Source of the DNA: Firmicutes bacterium UBA1535
GTDB lineage: Bacteria > Bacillota > Clostridia > Tissierellales > Sedimentibacteraceae
Length of the DNA stretch: 12,615 bases
Direction: 5' to 3'
NCBI GenBank assembly: GCA_002323775.1
Contig: DCPV01000128.1
Coordinates: 1-12,615, forward strand
The notes below the pieces were generated by a model. The model ran no database searches, was not told the origin of the DNA, and was given only the letters and a program-made list of their open reading frames with translations. Within the stretch, counting starts at the first letter, position 1. The number at the start of each line of letters is the position of its first letter. A program made the translations under genes and the position numbers. This document shows positions 1 through 6,550 of this stretch, in pieces.

Positions 1-12
1 CTATTGTAAAAT

Positions 13-651
13 ATGAAAATATCAAAAGAAGAATATTTGAAAAATCCATGTGCTTTATTATCAATTCCTTATTGGAAAGAACAGAGCTTAACTCTGCCAG
101 ACAATATGAAAATATTAAATGACAAGGAATACAAGGATTTTTACAAAGAAGAATACCATGAAAAATTGTTTTTTAGATTAATACATAAGCTTGAAACTAT
201 AAATCGTGTAAATCTGAATGATAATTATACTATAGAAACAATAAATATTAATACTCAATTAGAGGATGTAGTTGAGGTTATTAATAGTTGCTATACAGAT
301 ATAGGTGTGAATTTGAGTGAAGTTAAAGAGTGGACAAATAGGGTAGTCTTTGATAATAACTTATGGGTATACATAAAAGAAATCCAAAGCAATAAAATAG
401 CAGCACTTGGTATAGCTGAATTAGATAAAGAGCTAAAAGAGGGAGTACTTGAGTGGATACAGGTTTTACCAAATTACCAAGGCAAGGGATTGGGACAAGC
501 CATAGTTAATGAGCTTCTAAATCGCATGAGAGAAAAATCAAGCTTTGCAACAGTATCAGGAGAGGTAGATAATCAGACAAACCCAGAAGCACTATACAGA
601 AAATGCGGTTTCACCGGTAATGATGTGTGGCACATAATGACAAAGAAATAA
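13..651 (+). CDS. GNAT-family N-acetyltransferase
   Basis: Predicted cytoplasmic acetyl-CoA-dependent N-acetyltransferase of 212 aa; the acceptor substrate cannot be told from sequence. The GNAT fold occupies the C-terminal two thirds (about residues 73-212). Motif A is visible at residues 147-167, with the acetyl-CoA pyrophosphate loop QGKGLG at 156-161. The motif B-like segment NPEALYRKCGF lies at 190-200. The N-terminal 70 residues carry a NPCALLSIPYWK segment (11-22), which I recall as an extra N-terminal region in a subset of Firmicutes GNAT proteins. Only 12 bases precede the ATG, so the ribosome binding site and promoter cannot be judged and a start further upstream cannot be excluded. 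The gene converges on the minus-strand HAAS-domain gene and shares a terminator with it. The family assignment is firm; the function is unspecified. Confidence 0.85.
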   Translation: MKISKEEYLKNPCALLSIPYWKEQSLTLPDNMKILNDKEYKDFYKEEYHEKLFFRLIHKLETINRVNLNDNYTIETININTQLEDVVEVINSCYTDIGVNLSEVKEWTNRVVFDNNLWVYIKEIQSNKIAALGIAELDKELKEGVLEWIQVLPNYQGKGLGQAIVNELLNRMREKSSFATVSGEVDNQTNPEALYRKCGFTGNDVWHIMTKK

Positions 652-700
652 ATCTTATAAATAAATTTTAAAATTAAAATAAAGTATAATTGCATAATTG

Positions 701-747
701 AAAAATGCCACTCTAGTGATTTTTTATTAATAGAGTGGCATTTTTTT
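701..747. terminator. Bidirectional intrinsic terminator between convergent genes
   Basis: A perfect 15-bp stem is formed by AAAAATGCCACTCTA (701-715) and TAGAGTGGCATTTTT (731-745). The loop has 15 nt and a run of seven T follows on the plus strand. On the minus strand the 5' A-run of the stem becomes a T-run, so the same hairpin can end both the GNAT transcript and the convergent PadR-HAAS transcript. Confidence 0.9.
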
Positions 748-767
748 ATAAATTATTATATATATTT

Positions 768-1616
768 TTATTTGCGAATTTTTGCTTCAAGCCAATTGCC
801 GATAACTATTCCTGAGATAATGGCTAAAATTATTGATATTCCTAATGAAATTAGCAACCAATTTAGATTTTCAATAAGTGTAATACCCATATGGAAAAAT
901 GACTGTACAAATGCAGGAGCATTGCTGAAAAAATCTATTATTTTCTGTCCCATCTGTATATTTCCTTGCATATCTAAGTTTAGACATTGGTAGCCATATG
1001 CAATATGAGCTATTGCATATTTTCCAAAAGCAACATTTCCTAAAGAGGCATAGGCTATTGCGCCATTTGCTACTGAAAAAGTACCTATAGCTACGTTTCC
1101 TAATGACAGTAATAGACCTAAGACCAAATTACCTAATGACAAAAGTCCGAGACCTATATTTGCAACAGAAATAAGTCCAATTGACAAATTTCCGATTGAA
1201 ACAATCCCACAGCTGAGATTTCCAATTGCAATAATTCCTTTCGCACGTCGCCCAATTGCGATAAATCCTTTAGCTGTTGGAACTCTCATATAGCGATTTC
1301 TATCATCGCTTATTCCTCTTATATAGCTTTGTCGTTTAGCTTTTACAATATGGATAAGTGGCATTCCAAAGACTGTTTTATTTGATTTATACTCTATAAA
1401 TGGTCGTGAAATCTCCTCATTGCTTATATAGCTTTCATAAATATCAGCAGCAATGACATCAGCATCTCCCATGGATTTTATAACCTCATCTTCAGAATAA
1501 CCCTGTGCTATCATAGAATCAAATTCTTGCGTAAAGTCTTTTATTATTTTCTTTTTATATTTGTGAGGCAAACATGTTCTGTTTGCGATTTCATTGATAT
1601 ATTGTTTTTTTGTCAT
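768..1616 (-). CDS. HAAS-domain (DUF1700-like) membrane protein with decapeptide repeats
   Basis: 282 aa, three parts. Residues 1-65 look like a HAAS/DUF1700 signalling domain: a helical segment with the typical 'EFDSMIAQGYSEDEVIKSMG' pattern. Residues 111-211 form about ten glycine-rich, hydrophobic decapeptide repeats (IGNLSCGIVS, IGNLSIGLIS, VANIGLGLLS and so on), in strict ten-residue register except for one extra residue at 171. Residues 252-275 form one clear transmembrane helix, followed by a short basic tail. The gene starts 11 bp after the PadR stop codon with the SD AGGAGAT 7 nt before the ATG, so both are one operon. HAAS proteins encoded next to PadR regulators are thought to take part in envelope-linked signalling. 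The role of this one is not known. The repeat region could be a beta-solenoid or a membrane-inserting glycine-rich array; sequence alone does not decide. Confidence 0.8.
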   Translation of the reverse strand: MTKKQYINEIANRTCLPHKYKKKIIKDFTQEFDSMIAQGYSEDEVIKSMGDADVIAADIYESYISNEEISRPFIEYKSNKTVFGMPLIHIVKAKRQSYIRGISDDRNRYMRVPTAKGFIAIGRRAKGIIAIGNLSCGIVSIGNLSIGLISVANIGLGLLSLGNLVLGLLLSLGNVAIGTFSVANGAIAYASLGNVAFGKYAIAHIAYGYQCLNLDMQGNIQMGQKIIDFFSNAPAFVQSFFHMGITLIENLNWLLISLGISIILAIISGIVIGNWLEAKIRK

Positions 1617-1627
1617 ATAATCATCTC

Positions 1628-1945
1628 CTATTCATTTAATATTTTTTCAACATCATTTGAAAAATCAGTCCAAATTTGTTTTGCATTTTGAAATTCAATA
1701 CGTCCTTTTTCTGTGATAGAATAATATTTTTTAGGAACTCCACGTTCCTTTGATTGCTCCCACCTTGTTTCCATCAGCTTTTCATCTTCTAAACGATAAA
1801 GAATAGGATATAGTGTACCCTCTTTGATTTTAAAAAATTGACTTTTTGCATTTAGAGTAGAAATCAATTCGTATCCATACATTTCACGTTCATATAAAAG
1901 CTTCAAAACAATAATTTCCAAGATACCTTTTTTAAATTGTTTCAA
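1628..1945 (-). CDS. PadR-family transcriptional regulator
   Basis: 105-aa winged helix-turn-helix repressor of the short PadR subfamily, expected to bind DNA as a dimer. Diagnostic pieces are MYGYELI (22-28), the recognition-helix/wing segment KEGTLYPILYRLE (41-53), and YYSITEKGR (74-82). This start is TTG, and the nearest good SD (GAGGTGAG) is about 18 nt away. An in-frame CTG at 1958-1960 lies 7 nt after GAGG and would add five residues (Met-Asp-Asp-Arg-Tyr) before position 1. There is an in-frame stop just upstream of that SD. The gene is first in a two-gene operon with the HAAS protein. A palindrome over its own -10 box suggests autorepression. The inducing signal is unknown. Confidence 0.9.
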   Translation of the reverse strand: MKQFKKGILEIIVLKLLYEREMYGYELISTLNAKSQFFKIKEGTLYPILYRLEDEKLMETRWEQSKERGVPKKYYSITEKGRIEFQNAKQIWTDFSNDVEKILNE

Positions 1946-1983
1946 ATATCGATCGTCCAGATTCTCACCTCATTTTATAACTA

Positions 1984-2006
1984 TATACTTAGTAATACTA
2001 AATATA
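1984..2006. promoter_or_regulatory. Candidate PadR operator (palindrome over -10/start site)
   Basis: An 11-bp arm, a central A (1995) and an 11-bp arm: TATACTTAGTA / TACTAAATATA, with one mismatch between the arms. It overlaps the -10 end and transcription start of the padR promoter, where a repressor would block initiation. The position and symmetry are directly visible; binding by this PadR is inference. Confidence 0.55.
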
Positions 2007-2034
2007 ATATACTACTATATATTTATGTTGTCAA
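2006..2034 (-). promoter_or_regulatory. Sigma-A promoter of the padR-HAAS operon
   Basis: On the minus strand the -35 is TTGACA (2034-2029, perfect) and the -10 is TATATT (2011-2006), with a 17-bp spacer. Transcription would start near position 2000, inside the palindrome, leaving a leader of about 40-55 nt before padR. Confidence 0.75.
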
Positions 2035-2053
2035 TAGTTAAATAAAATAATTC

Positions 2054-2082
2054 TTGATATTTATATTTAATTGATATAATAT
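2054..2082 (+). promoter_or_regulatory. Probable promoter of the CCG-protein gene
   Basis: TTGATA (2054-2059) with TAATAT (2077-2082) at 17 bp spacing; an overlapping TATAAT at 2075-2080 gives only 15 bp. It is divergent from the padR promoter and would start transcription around 2089, about 100 nt before the ATG at 2187. The surrounding DNA is so AT-rich that chance matches are possible. Confidence 0.4.
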
Positions 2083-2186
2083 TTAAGTTGTAAATAATAA
2101 TAAAGCATTATCGTCTATAACATAATTACAATGAAGTGGTTGTAATTGATGACAAATTAAATGAAAGTTATAAAAAAGAGGTTATT

Positions 2187-2843
2187 ATGAAAAATATAGT
2201 TTATAATCCCGGCTGCGCTCTCATGTTGTACAAGCCGGAATATTCAGAAAAAATATTGAAAATTTTAAGAAAAAAGTACCCGGAAATTAATTTACATACT
2301 ATCTGCTGTAAGCACAATCCAAATTTACCAAGTGATACAACTATAATAAATACTTGTGCAGGATGTGACAGAAGATTTAGCAATTTATATGAGGGTATAG
2401 ACACGATATCATTGTGGGAAATACTTGCAGAAAATGATTTGTGCGAATTTCCGGACTATACAGGCTTAGAAGTATCTGTACACGATGCCTGTCCTATACG
2501 TACAAAGCCACAGGTTCACAAAGCAATAAGGACCTTGCTTGATAAGATGAATGTAAAAATTGTGGAGACAAAATATAACGGTACACATTCGATTTGCTGT
2601 GGAGATGATTTTTATCCCACATTGCCTGTTGAAAAGGTGCATGAAAAAATGAAAGAACGTGCAAGCTCAATGCCTTGCGATGATGTTTGTGTATATTGCA
2701 TATCATGTATAAAATCAATGCACATAGGCGGTAAAAGTCCAAGATACATATTAGATTTGATATTTGATGAGCAATCTGATCCACAGGTATATGATACTGT
2801 AAAATGGCATGAAATGATAGATGAGTGGGTTAAAGAGCATTAA
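2187..2843 (+). CDS. HdrB-like (Fe-S)-binding protein with two CCG domains
   Basis: 218-aa soluble protein with two cysteine-rich CCG domains. Domain 1 uses C10, C40-C41 and C57xxC60. Domain 2 uses C102, C137-C138 and C171xxC174 (C168 is an alternative). Domain 2 has the usual spacing, with 34 residues between the first Cys and the CC pair and 32 between the CC pair and CxxC. Domain 1 is compressed to 29 and 15. In heterodisulfide reductase subunit B, paired CCG domains bind noncubane [4Fe-4S] clusters that reduce disulfides, and related domains occur in GlcF/LutA-type oxidoreductases. No partner subunit (HdrA, HdrC, a flavin oxidase) is encoded here, so the substrate is open. I chose ATG 2187 because AGAGG sits 5 nt upstream and the conserved segment begins there. 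An in-frame GTG at 2136 has no SD. Confidence 0.8.
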   Translation: MKNIVYNPGCALMLYKPEYSEKILKILRKKYPEINLHTICCKHNPNLPSDTTIINTCAGCDRRFSNLYEGIDTISLWEILAENDLCEFPDYTGLEVSVHDACPIRTKPQVHKAIRTLLDKMNVKIVETKYNGTHSICCGDDFYPTLPVEKVHEKMKERASSMPCDDVCVYCISCIKSMHIGGKSPRYILDLIFDEQSDPQVYDTVKWHEMIDEWVKEH

Positions 2844-2866
2844 ATATTATGGGAGAAGGCTTCATT

Positions 2867-3355
2867 ATGTTAAGAAATATGACAACTATTTATATAATTA
2901 ATGATGATAAAGTATTATTACTATATAGAATTGGCTCAAAGGTTTTAAGTAGTCCATCATGGTGCGGTATAGGCGGACATTTTGAAGAAAATGAGCTGAA
3001 TAATCCAAAAGCCTGTGTTTTAAGAGAGCTTAGCGAGGAAACACAAATAGAAGAACTTGATTTAAAAGATATAAAGCTCAAATATATAACATTGAGAAAT
3101 AAAAATGATGAGATAAGACAAAACTATTATTTCTTTGCAAATCTTAAAAATAAAAATCTTGATATAACAAAATATAATTGCAATGAGGGAAAACTGGAGT
3201 GGATGCTAATAAAAGAAGCAATGCAGATGGATATGCCGTATACAGCTAAGCATTGTTTTAAACATTATTTTGATATTGGGAAAAATACAGATGCTGTGTT
3301 TGCCGGTATAGCAACCGAGTATGGCATAGATTTTGTAGAGCTAAAGGATTTTTAA
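2867..3355 (+). CDS. Nudix hydrolase (8-oxo-dGTP diphosphatase-like)
   Basis: 162-aa Nudix hydrolase, a Mg2+-dependent enzyme class cleaving nucleoside diphosphates linked to another group. Strands at residues 5-21 are followed by the Nudix box at 37-61: G37-x5-E43, then R53-E54-L-x-E57-E58. Nine rather than seven residues separate E43 from R53, a two-residue insertion in the loop; all catalytic acids are kept. The G-G-H-F-E start of the box resembles the 8-oxo-dGTP diphosphatase-like Nudix proteins common in Firmicutes, but the substrate is not proven. I chose ATG 2867 because GGGAGAAGG lies 7 nt before it. An ATG 18 bases earlier (2849) overlaps that SD and has none of its own. It follows the CCG gene by 23 bp, so the two are probably co-transcribed. 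Confidence 0.85.
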   Translation: MLRNMTTIYIINDDKVLLLYRIGSKVLSSPSWCGIGGHFEENELNNPKACVLRELSEETQIEELDLKDIKLKYITLRNKNDEIRQNYYFFANLKNKNLDITKYNCNEGKLEWMLIKEAMQMDMPYTAKHCFKHYFDIGKNTDAVFAGIATEYGIDFVELKDF

Positions 3356-3370
3356 AATGCTGTAAAACAA

Positions 3371-3379
3371 TGATATACT
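3371..3379 (+). promoter_or_regulatory. Possible extended -10 promoter before the second Nudix gene
   Basis: TGA-TATACT (3371-3379) forms an extended -10 element; the -35 region (TTTAAA) is poor. It lies in the 175-bp gap between the two Nudix genes and could start an internal transcript for nudix-DUF3788-metallopeptidase. Nothing else recognisable lies in this gap: no terminator hairpin and no conserved ORF. Confidence 0.3.
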
Positions 3380-3530
3380 AATAAGAAATTAATTTATGAA
3401 AATAAAGCTTGAAAAACGAAAGATAATGAAAGGACAGACACCGAATTTATGTACAAGTATTTAGCTTCTCTTGTAAAGGGATAGAACTGATATTCTTGTG
3501 CAATATCGCAATAGGTGCAAGTACATAAAA

Positions 3531-4013
3531 ATGATAGAAGTAAAATTTTATGATACAGCAGATGATAACTTAATTAAATTTTCTGTAATAGCTGCAAAAT
3601 ACAATGATAAATTTGTATACTGCAAAAATATAAACAGAGATACATATGAAATACCGGGAGGACACAGAGAAATTGGGGAGAATGTGCTTGAAACTGCAAA
3701 ACGTGAACTGTGGGAAGAAACGGGAGCAGTTGAATATGACATAATTCCAGTTTCTATATATTCAGTTATCCGTAATGATGAAAATCGAGATAATTCTAAA
3801 GCTGAATCATTTGGAATGCTTTTCTATGCTAATATTAAAGCTTTTGAAAAACTACCTGATTATGAGATAGAAAAAATAGAATTTTTTGATAAAATACCCG
3901 AAAATCTTACTTATCCGGAAATTCAGCCAAAATTATTGGAAAAGGTAATAGAAATATTAAATAATAAAGATTTTATAGAAAAAAATATTAATACAGGTGA
4001 AAATAATGTATGA
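3531..4013 (+). CDS. Nudix hydrolase (second, distinct family)
   Basis: 160-aa Nudix hydrolase with a textbook box at residues 44-66: G44-x5-E50-x7-R58-E59-L-x-E62-E63-x-G65. The preceding Y-E-I-P-G-G-H-R-E segment and the start MIEVKFYD are typical of a Firmicutes subfamily of unknown substrate. It shares little with the upstream Nudix protein outside the box, so the two are not a recent duplication. ATG 3531 matches where conservation begins, but its SD is weak: AGGTG is about 13 nt away. A GTG at 3498 would add 11 unconvincing residues. Its last 8 bases overlap the start of the DUF3788 gene, which implies translational coupling. Confidence 0.85.
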   Translation: MIEVKFYDTADDNLIKFSVIAAKYNDKFVYCKNINRDTYEIPGGHREIGENVLETAKRELWEETGAVEYDIIPVSIYSVIRNDENRDNSKAESFGMLFYANIKAFEKLPDYEIEKIEFFDKIPENLTYPEIQPKLLEKVIEILNNKDFIEKNINTGENNV

Positions 4014-4437
4014 GAGAATGCTTGATAAAGCAAAAATTCCTACTGAAGATGAAATTCTAAACTATATTGGTAAAGACAAAGTAGAATTATTGAAATATTT
4101 TGAAACATCACTTAATTTAAGATATGATATAACTAAAGAATTAAAATTTCCGTTTGGAAACAATTATGGATGGGGATATAAATATTCGAAAAAAACAACT
4201 CATATATGCTATCTGTTCTTTGAAAAAAATTCTTTTACTGTGCTTATTCAGATAAATGGCAAAGGCAGGGAAAAAATAGAACAAGATATTGACAAATATC
4301 TTCCTAAAACAATTGAGGCTTGGCAAAATAGATATCCTTGCAGTGAGGGTGGATGGGTTTATTATCGTGTATTTTCTAAAGACGAGGTAGATGATGTTAT
4401 AAAACTAACAGAGATAAAAGTAAAACCTCAAAAATAA
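4006..4437 (+). CDS. DUF3788 family protein
   Basis: 143-aa soluble protein that I recognise as DUF3788: the segment F-P-F-G-N-N-Y-G-W-G-Y-K-Y, followed by a C-Y-L-F-F-E-K-N-S-F-T-V-L-I strand, is the family core, and GGWVYYRV comes near the end. No catalytic motif is evident; the family has no assigned function that I know of. ATG 4006 follows AGGTGA by 5 nt, and that SD lies inside the upstream Nudix gene, with the two reading frames overlapping by 8 bp. A GTG at 3997 is in frame but sits within the SD. Coupled translation suggests that the DUF3788 protein and the Nudix hydrolase are needed together; this is inference. Confidence 0.75.
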   Translation: MYERMLDKAKIPTEDEILNYIGKDKVELLKYFETSLNLRYDITKELKFPFGNNYGWGYKYSKKTTHICYLFFEKNSFTVLIQINGKGREKIEQDIDKYLPKTIEAWQNRYPCSEGGWVYYRVFSKDEVDDVIKLTEIKVKPQK

Positions 4438-4474
4438 TAAAATATTAAACTGATTGTAGAAAGGATACAGTTAT

Positions 4475-4939
4475 ATGTTAATTAAAGAAGAATTGCAAAG
4501 ACTTTTTGATAAATGGTGTGAAAAATTAAGAATAGTTCCATTTTGGGATGTTAAATTAGAGTTTATAGATGATATAAACTGGAGAAAGACAGGGGACATA
4601 AAAATAGATTGTGATGATAAAAAAGCTATTATAATGCTTAATACTGGCAATCCAAAGCAAGAGAACTTAGAAGAAGTATTGGTGCATGAATTATTTCATT
4701 TAAAGCTATATCCACTTGACCAAGTAACAGAATCCTTGATAGTAAGCAATTTTAAAGAAGGAACGTCTGAGCAAGAATTTGCATATAGACAATTTTTCAC
4801 TTCACTAGAGCAAACAGTTGAAGAATTAACCAAATGTTTTTTGCTTGAATTTGGAGAAAACAAGGAATTTTCCTATGGAAGATGTAAAAAACAAAAGTCG
4901 TATAATGAACTATTTGATGGCTTAAAAAATCTTGAATAA
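4475..4939 (+). CDS. Putative zinc-metallopeptidase-like protein (HExxH)
   Basis: 154 aa, no signal peptide or membrane segment, so cytoplasmic. The zinc-binding and catalytic motif HELFH is at residues 71-75 in the context V-L-V-H-E-L-F-H-L-K-L-Y-P. A downstream helix with several acids (E112, E116, E117 in SLEQTVEELTK) could supply the third ligand as in gluzincins. The surrounding pattern resembles conserved uncharacterised Firmicutes proteins and is distantly like SprT/ImmA-type minimal proteases. The proteolytic activity itself is unproven. AAAGGA lies about 9 nt before the ATG. It follows the DUF3788 gene by 37 bp without a terminator and is probably last in that transcript. No clear terminator hairpin follows in 4940-5040. 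Confidence 0.6.
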   Translation: MLIKEELQRLFDKWCEKLRIVPFWDVKLEFIDDINWRKTGDIKIDCDDKKAIIMLNTGNPKQENLEEVLVHELFHLKLYPLDQVTESLIVSNFKEGTSEQEFAYRQFFTSLEQTVEELTKCFLLEFGENKEFSYGRCKKQKSYNELFDGLKNLE

Positions 4940-5046
4940 AAAAATTGTGGAAATTGGATTTTACAAAAAATAAACTCGATTTTTATAGAATAATAAAAAA
5001 TTTAATCCTCAGAGTTGAAACAATACTGAAAATATAAATATATTTG

Positions 5047-5075
5047 TTGACTTTTATATTAAGTTGATGTAGAAT
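5047..5075 (+). promoter_or_regulatory. Sigma-A promoter of the ktrBA operon
   Basis: TTGACT (5047-5052), 17-bp spacer, TAGAAT (5070-5075). The predicted start is near 5082, giving an untranslated leader of about 135 nt. In the whole 278-bp gap between the metallopeptidase gene and ktrB I see only this promoter and a small hairpin at 5171-5188. The conserved core of the ydaO (c-di-AMP) riboswitch, which precedes ktrAB in some bacilli, is not recognisable. Confidence 0.65.
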
Positions 5076-5170
5076 TCAGATTGTTATATAGCTAATGGGG
5101 GTTTTTTTATGATTTATAGAAAGCATTGTTTCTGAGATATGAGTATAAAATACATTAATAGTAAGTTAAA

Positions 5171-5188
5171 TTAACCCAGGGTGGTTAA
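5171..5188 (+). promoter_or_regulatory. Small inverted repeat in the ktrB leader
   Basis: TTAACC (5171-5176) and GGTTAA (5183-5188) form a perfect 6-bp stem around CAGGGT, roughly 30 nt before the ktrB start. It could be an RNA hairpin or a protein operator. No T-run follows, so it is not a terminator. Confidence 0.3.
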
Positions 5189-5217
5189 ATATTATAGATT
5201 AAAAGAGAGTAGCTAAA

Positions 5218-6525
5218 ATGAATTATTTAAAAAAAATTTATTTAAAAAAAATTACGCCTGGACAAATAATAGCTTTGGGTTTTTGTGCTGTTATATTAAT
5301 AGGAGCAGTGTTACTTATGCTTCCAATATCGATAAATAAAGGAGTTTCTGTTTCATTCATAGATGCTTTGTTTACTTCAACAAGTGCAGTTTGTGTAACA
5401 GGATTAATTTCGATTGATACGGCTGATACTTTTAATATTTTTGGTCGTACAATTGTGGCATTGCTAATACAGATAGGTGGTTTAGGTGTTACATCTACTG
5501 GCGTCGGAATGATTATGATTATTGGACGACGTGTTGGATTTAAACAAAGAACATTAGTAAAAGAAGCATGGAATTTAAGCTCATTTAAAGGTGTAGTAAA
5601 ACTTGTAAAAGCAGTTTTAATAATGACATTATTTTTCGAATTATTAGGCGCTATATTAAGTTTCTTTGTGTTTAGACAAGATTATAACACATTGGATGCT
5701 ATAGGAATTAGTATTTTTCACTCTATAGCGGCGTTTAACAATTCAGGGTTTGATATATTGGGAGATTTTAGAGCTTTAATTCCATATCAGAATGATATTC
5801 TTTTAAATCTAACTACTTGTGGATTGATTATATTTGGTGGTCTTGGTTTTTTGGTAATTTTAGATATAATTAAAGTACGATCGTTTAAGAAGCTGTCATT
5901 TCACTCTAAAGTAGTTATAACAACATCAATTGTATTGTTGATTGTAGGAACGCTTCTTTTAAAATGGACTGAAAATATTACATGGCTAGGGGCATTTTTT
6001 CAAAGCACATCAGCAAGAACAGCGGGCTTTAGCACATATCCGATAGGAAGTTTTACAAATGCCGGACTTTTGACATTAACAATTTTGATGTTTATCGGTG
6101 CTTCTCCTGGATCTACTGGGGGCGGTATTAAAACAAGTACATTATTTGTTTTGATTCAATCAATAAAAAGTATTGTTAAAAACCGACATTGTGAATCATT
6201 TAAGAGAACAATTCCTTACGATGTCATTATAAAGTCATTTATAGTAATGTCATTATCATTGGCATTGGTGCTTGTTGCAACATTTGCATTGTGTGTATTA
6301 GAGTCTGAATATTCTTTAATACAAAACTTGTTTGAAGTAACATCAGCATTTGGAACAGTAGGTTTATCAACAGGTATTACACCTGATTTGAGTTCAGGAA
6401 GTAAATTTCTTTTAGTATTAGTTATGTATATAGGAAGATTAGGTCCTTTAACAATTGCAACATTGTGGATTGATAAAGAAAAATCTAGTGTTCATTATTC
6501 TGAGGAGATTATTACAATAGGATAG
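5218..6525 (+). CDS. ktrB: Potassium uptake channel subunit KtrB (TrkH family)
   Basis: 435-aa integral membrane K+ translocation subunit with four M1-P-M2 repeats. Each pore loop shows its selectivity-filter glycine: G62 in SAVCVTGL, G177 in AFNNSGF, G270 in SARTAGF and G382 in SAFGTVGLSTG. The glycine-rich segment GASPGSTGGGIKT (294-306) matches the intramembrane gating loop of KtrB/TrkH. Length is normal for KtrB and shorter than Trk-type TrkH. The start ATG has the purine-rich AGAGAG about 10 nt upstream. ktrA follows after 25 bp. KtrB dimers assemble with an octameric KtrA ring and take up K+, usually coupled to Na+. The family pair is certain; the symbol ktrB could equally be ktrD. Confidence 0.95.
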   Translation: MNYLKKIYLKKITPGQIIALGFCAVILIGAVLLMLPISINKGVSVSFIDALFTSTSAVCVTGLISIDTADTFNIFGRTIVALLIQIGGLGVTSTGVGMIMIIGRRVGFKQRTLVKEAWNLSSFKGVVKLVKAVLIMTLFFELLGAILSFFVFRQDYNTLDAIGISIFHSIAAFNNSGFDILGDFRALIPYQNDILLNLTTCGLIIFGGLGFLVILDIIKVRSFKKLSFHSKVVITTSIVLLIVGTLLLKWTENITWLGAFFQSTSARTAGFSTYPIGSFTNAGLLTLTILMFIGASPGSTGGGIKTSTLFVLIQSIKSIVKNRHCESFKRTIPYDVIIKSFIVMSLSLALVLVATFALCVLESEYSLIQNLFEVTSAFGTVGLSTGITPDLSSGSKFLLVLVMYIGRLGPLTIATLWIDKEKSSVHYSEEIITIG

Positions 6526-6550
6526 GATAAGATAGAAAGGAACGTATATT

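Noticed and set aside
772..993. Plus-strand frames opposite the HAAS gene, and similar antisense frames opposite ktrB, ktrA, the ATPase and yibE/F
   Set aside because: They are shadows of well-supported genes in other frames, without SDs or family resemblance.
2136..2186. Upstream GTG start adding 17 residues to the CCG protein
   Set aside because: It has no SD, and the extra residues lie before the conserved Y-N-P-G-C start; ATG 2187 has AGAGG at 5 nt.
3396..3461. Short ORF of about 21 codons between the two Nudix genes
   Set aside because: It has no SD or recognisable product, and an AT-rich gap of this size gives such frames by chance.
5082..5217. Possible c-di-AMP (ydaO) riboswitch before ktrB
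   Set aside because: The leader is of suitable length, but I could not find the conserved core sequences; only a 6-bp hairpin is visible.
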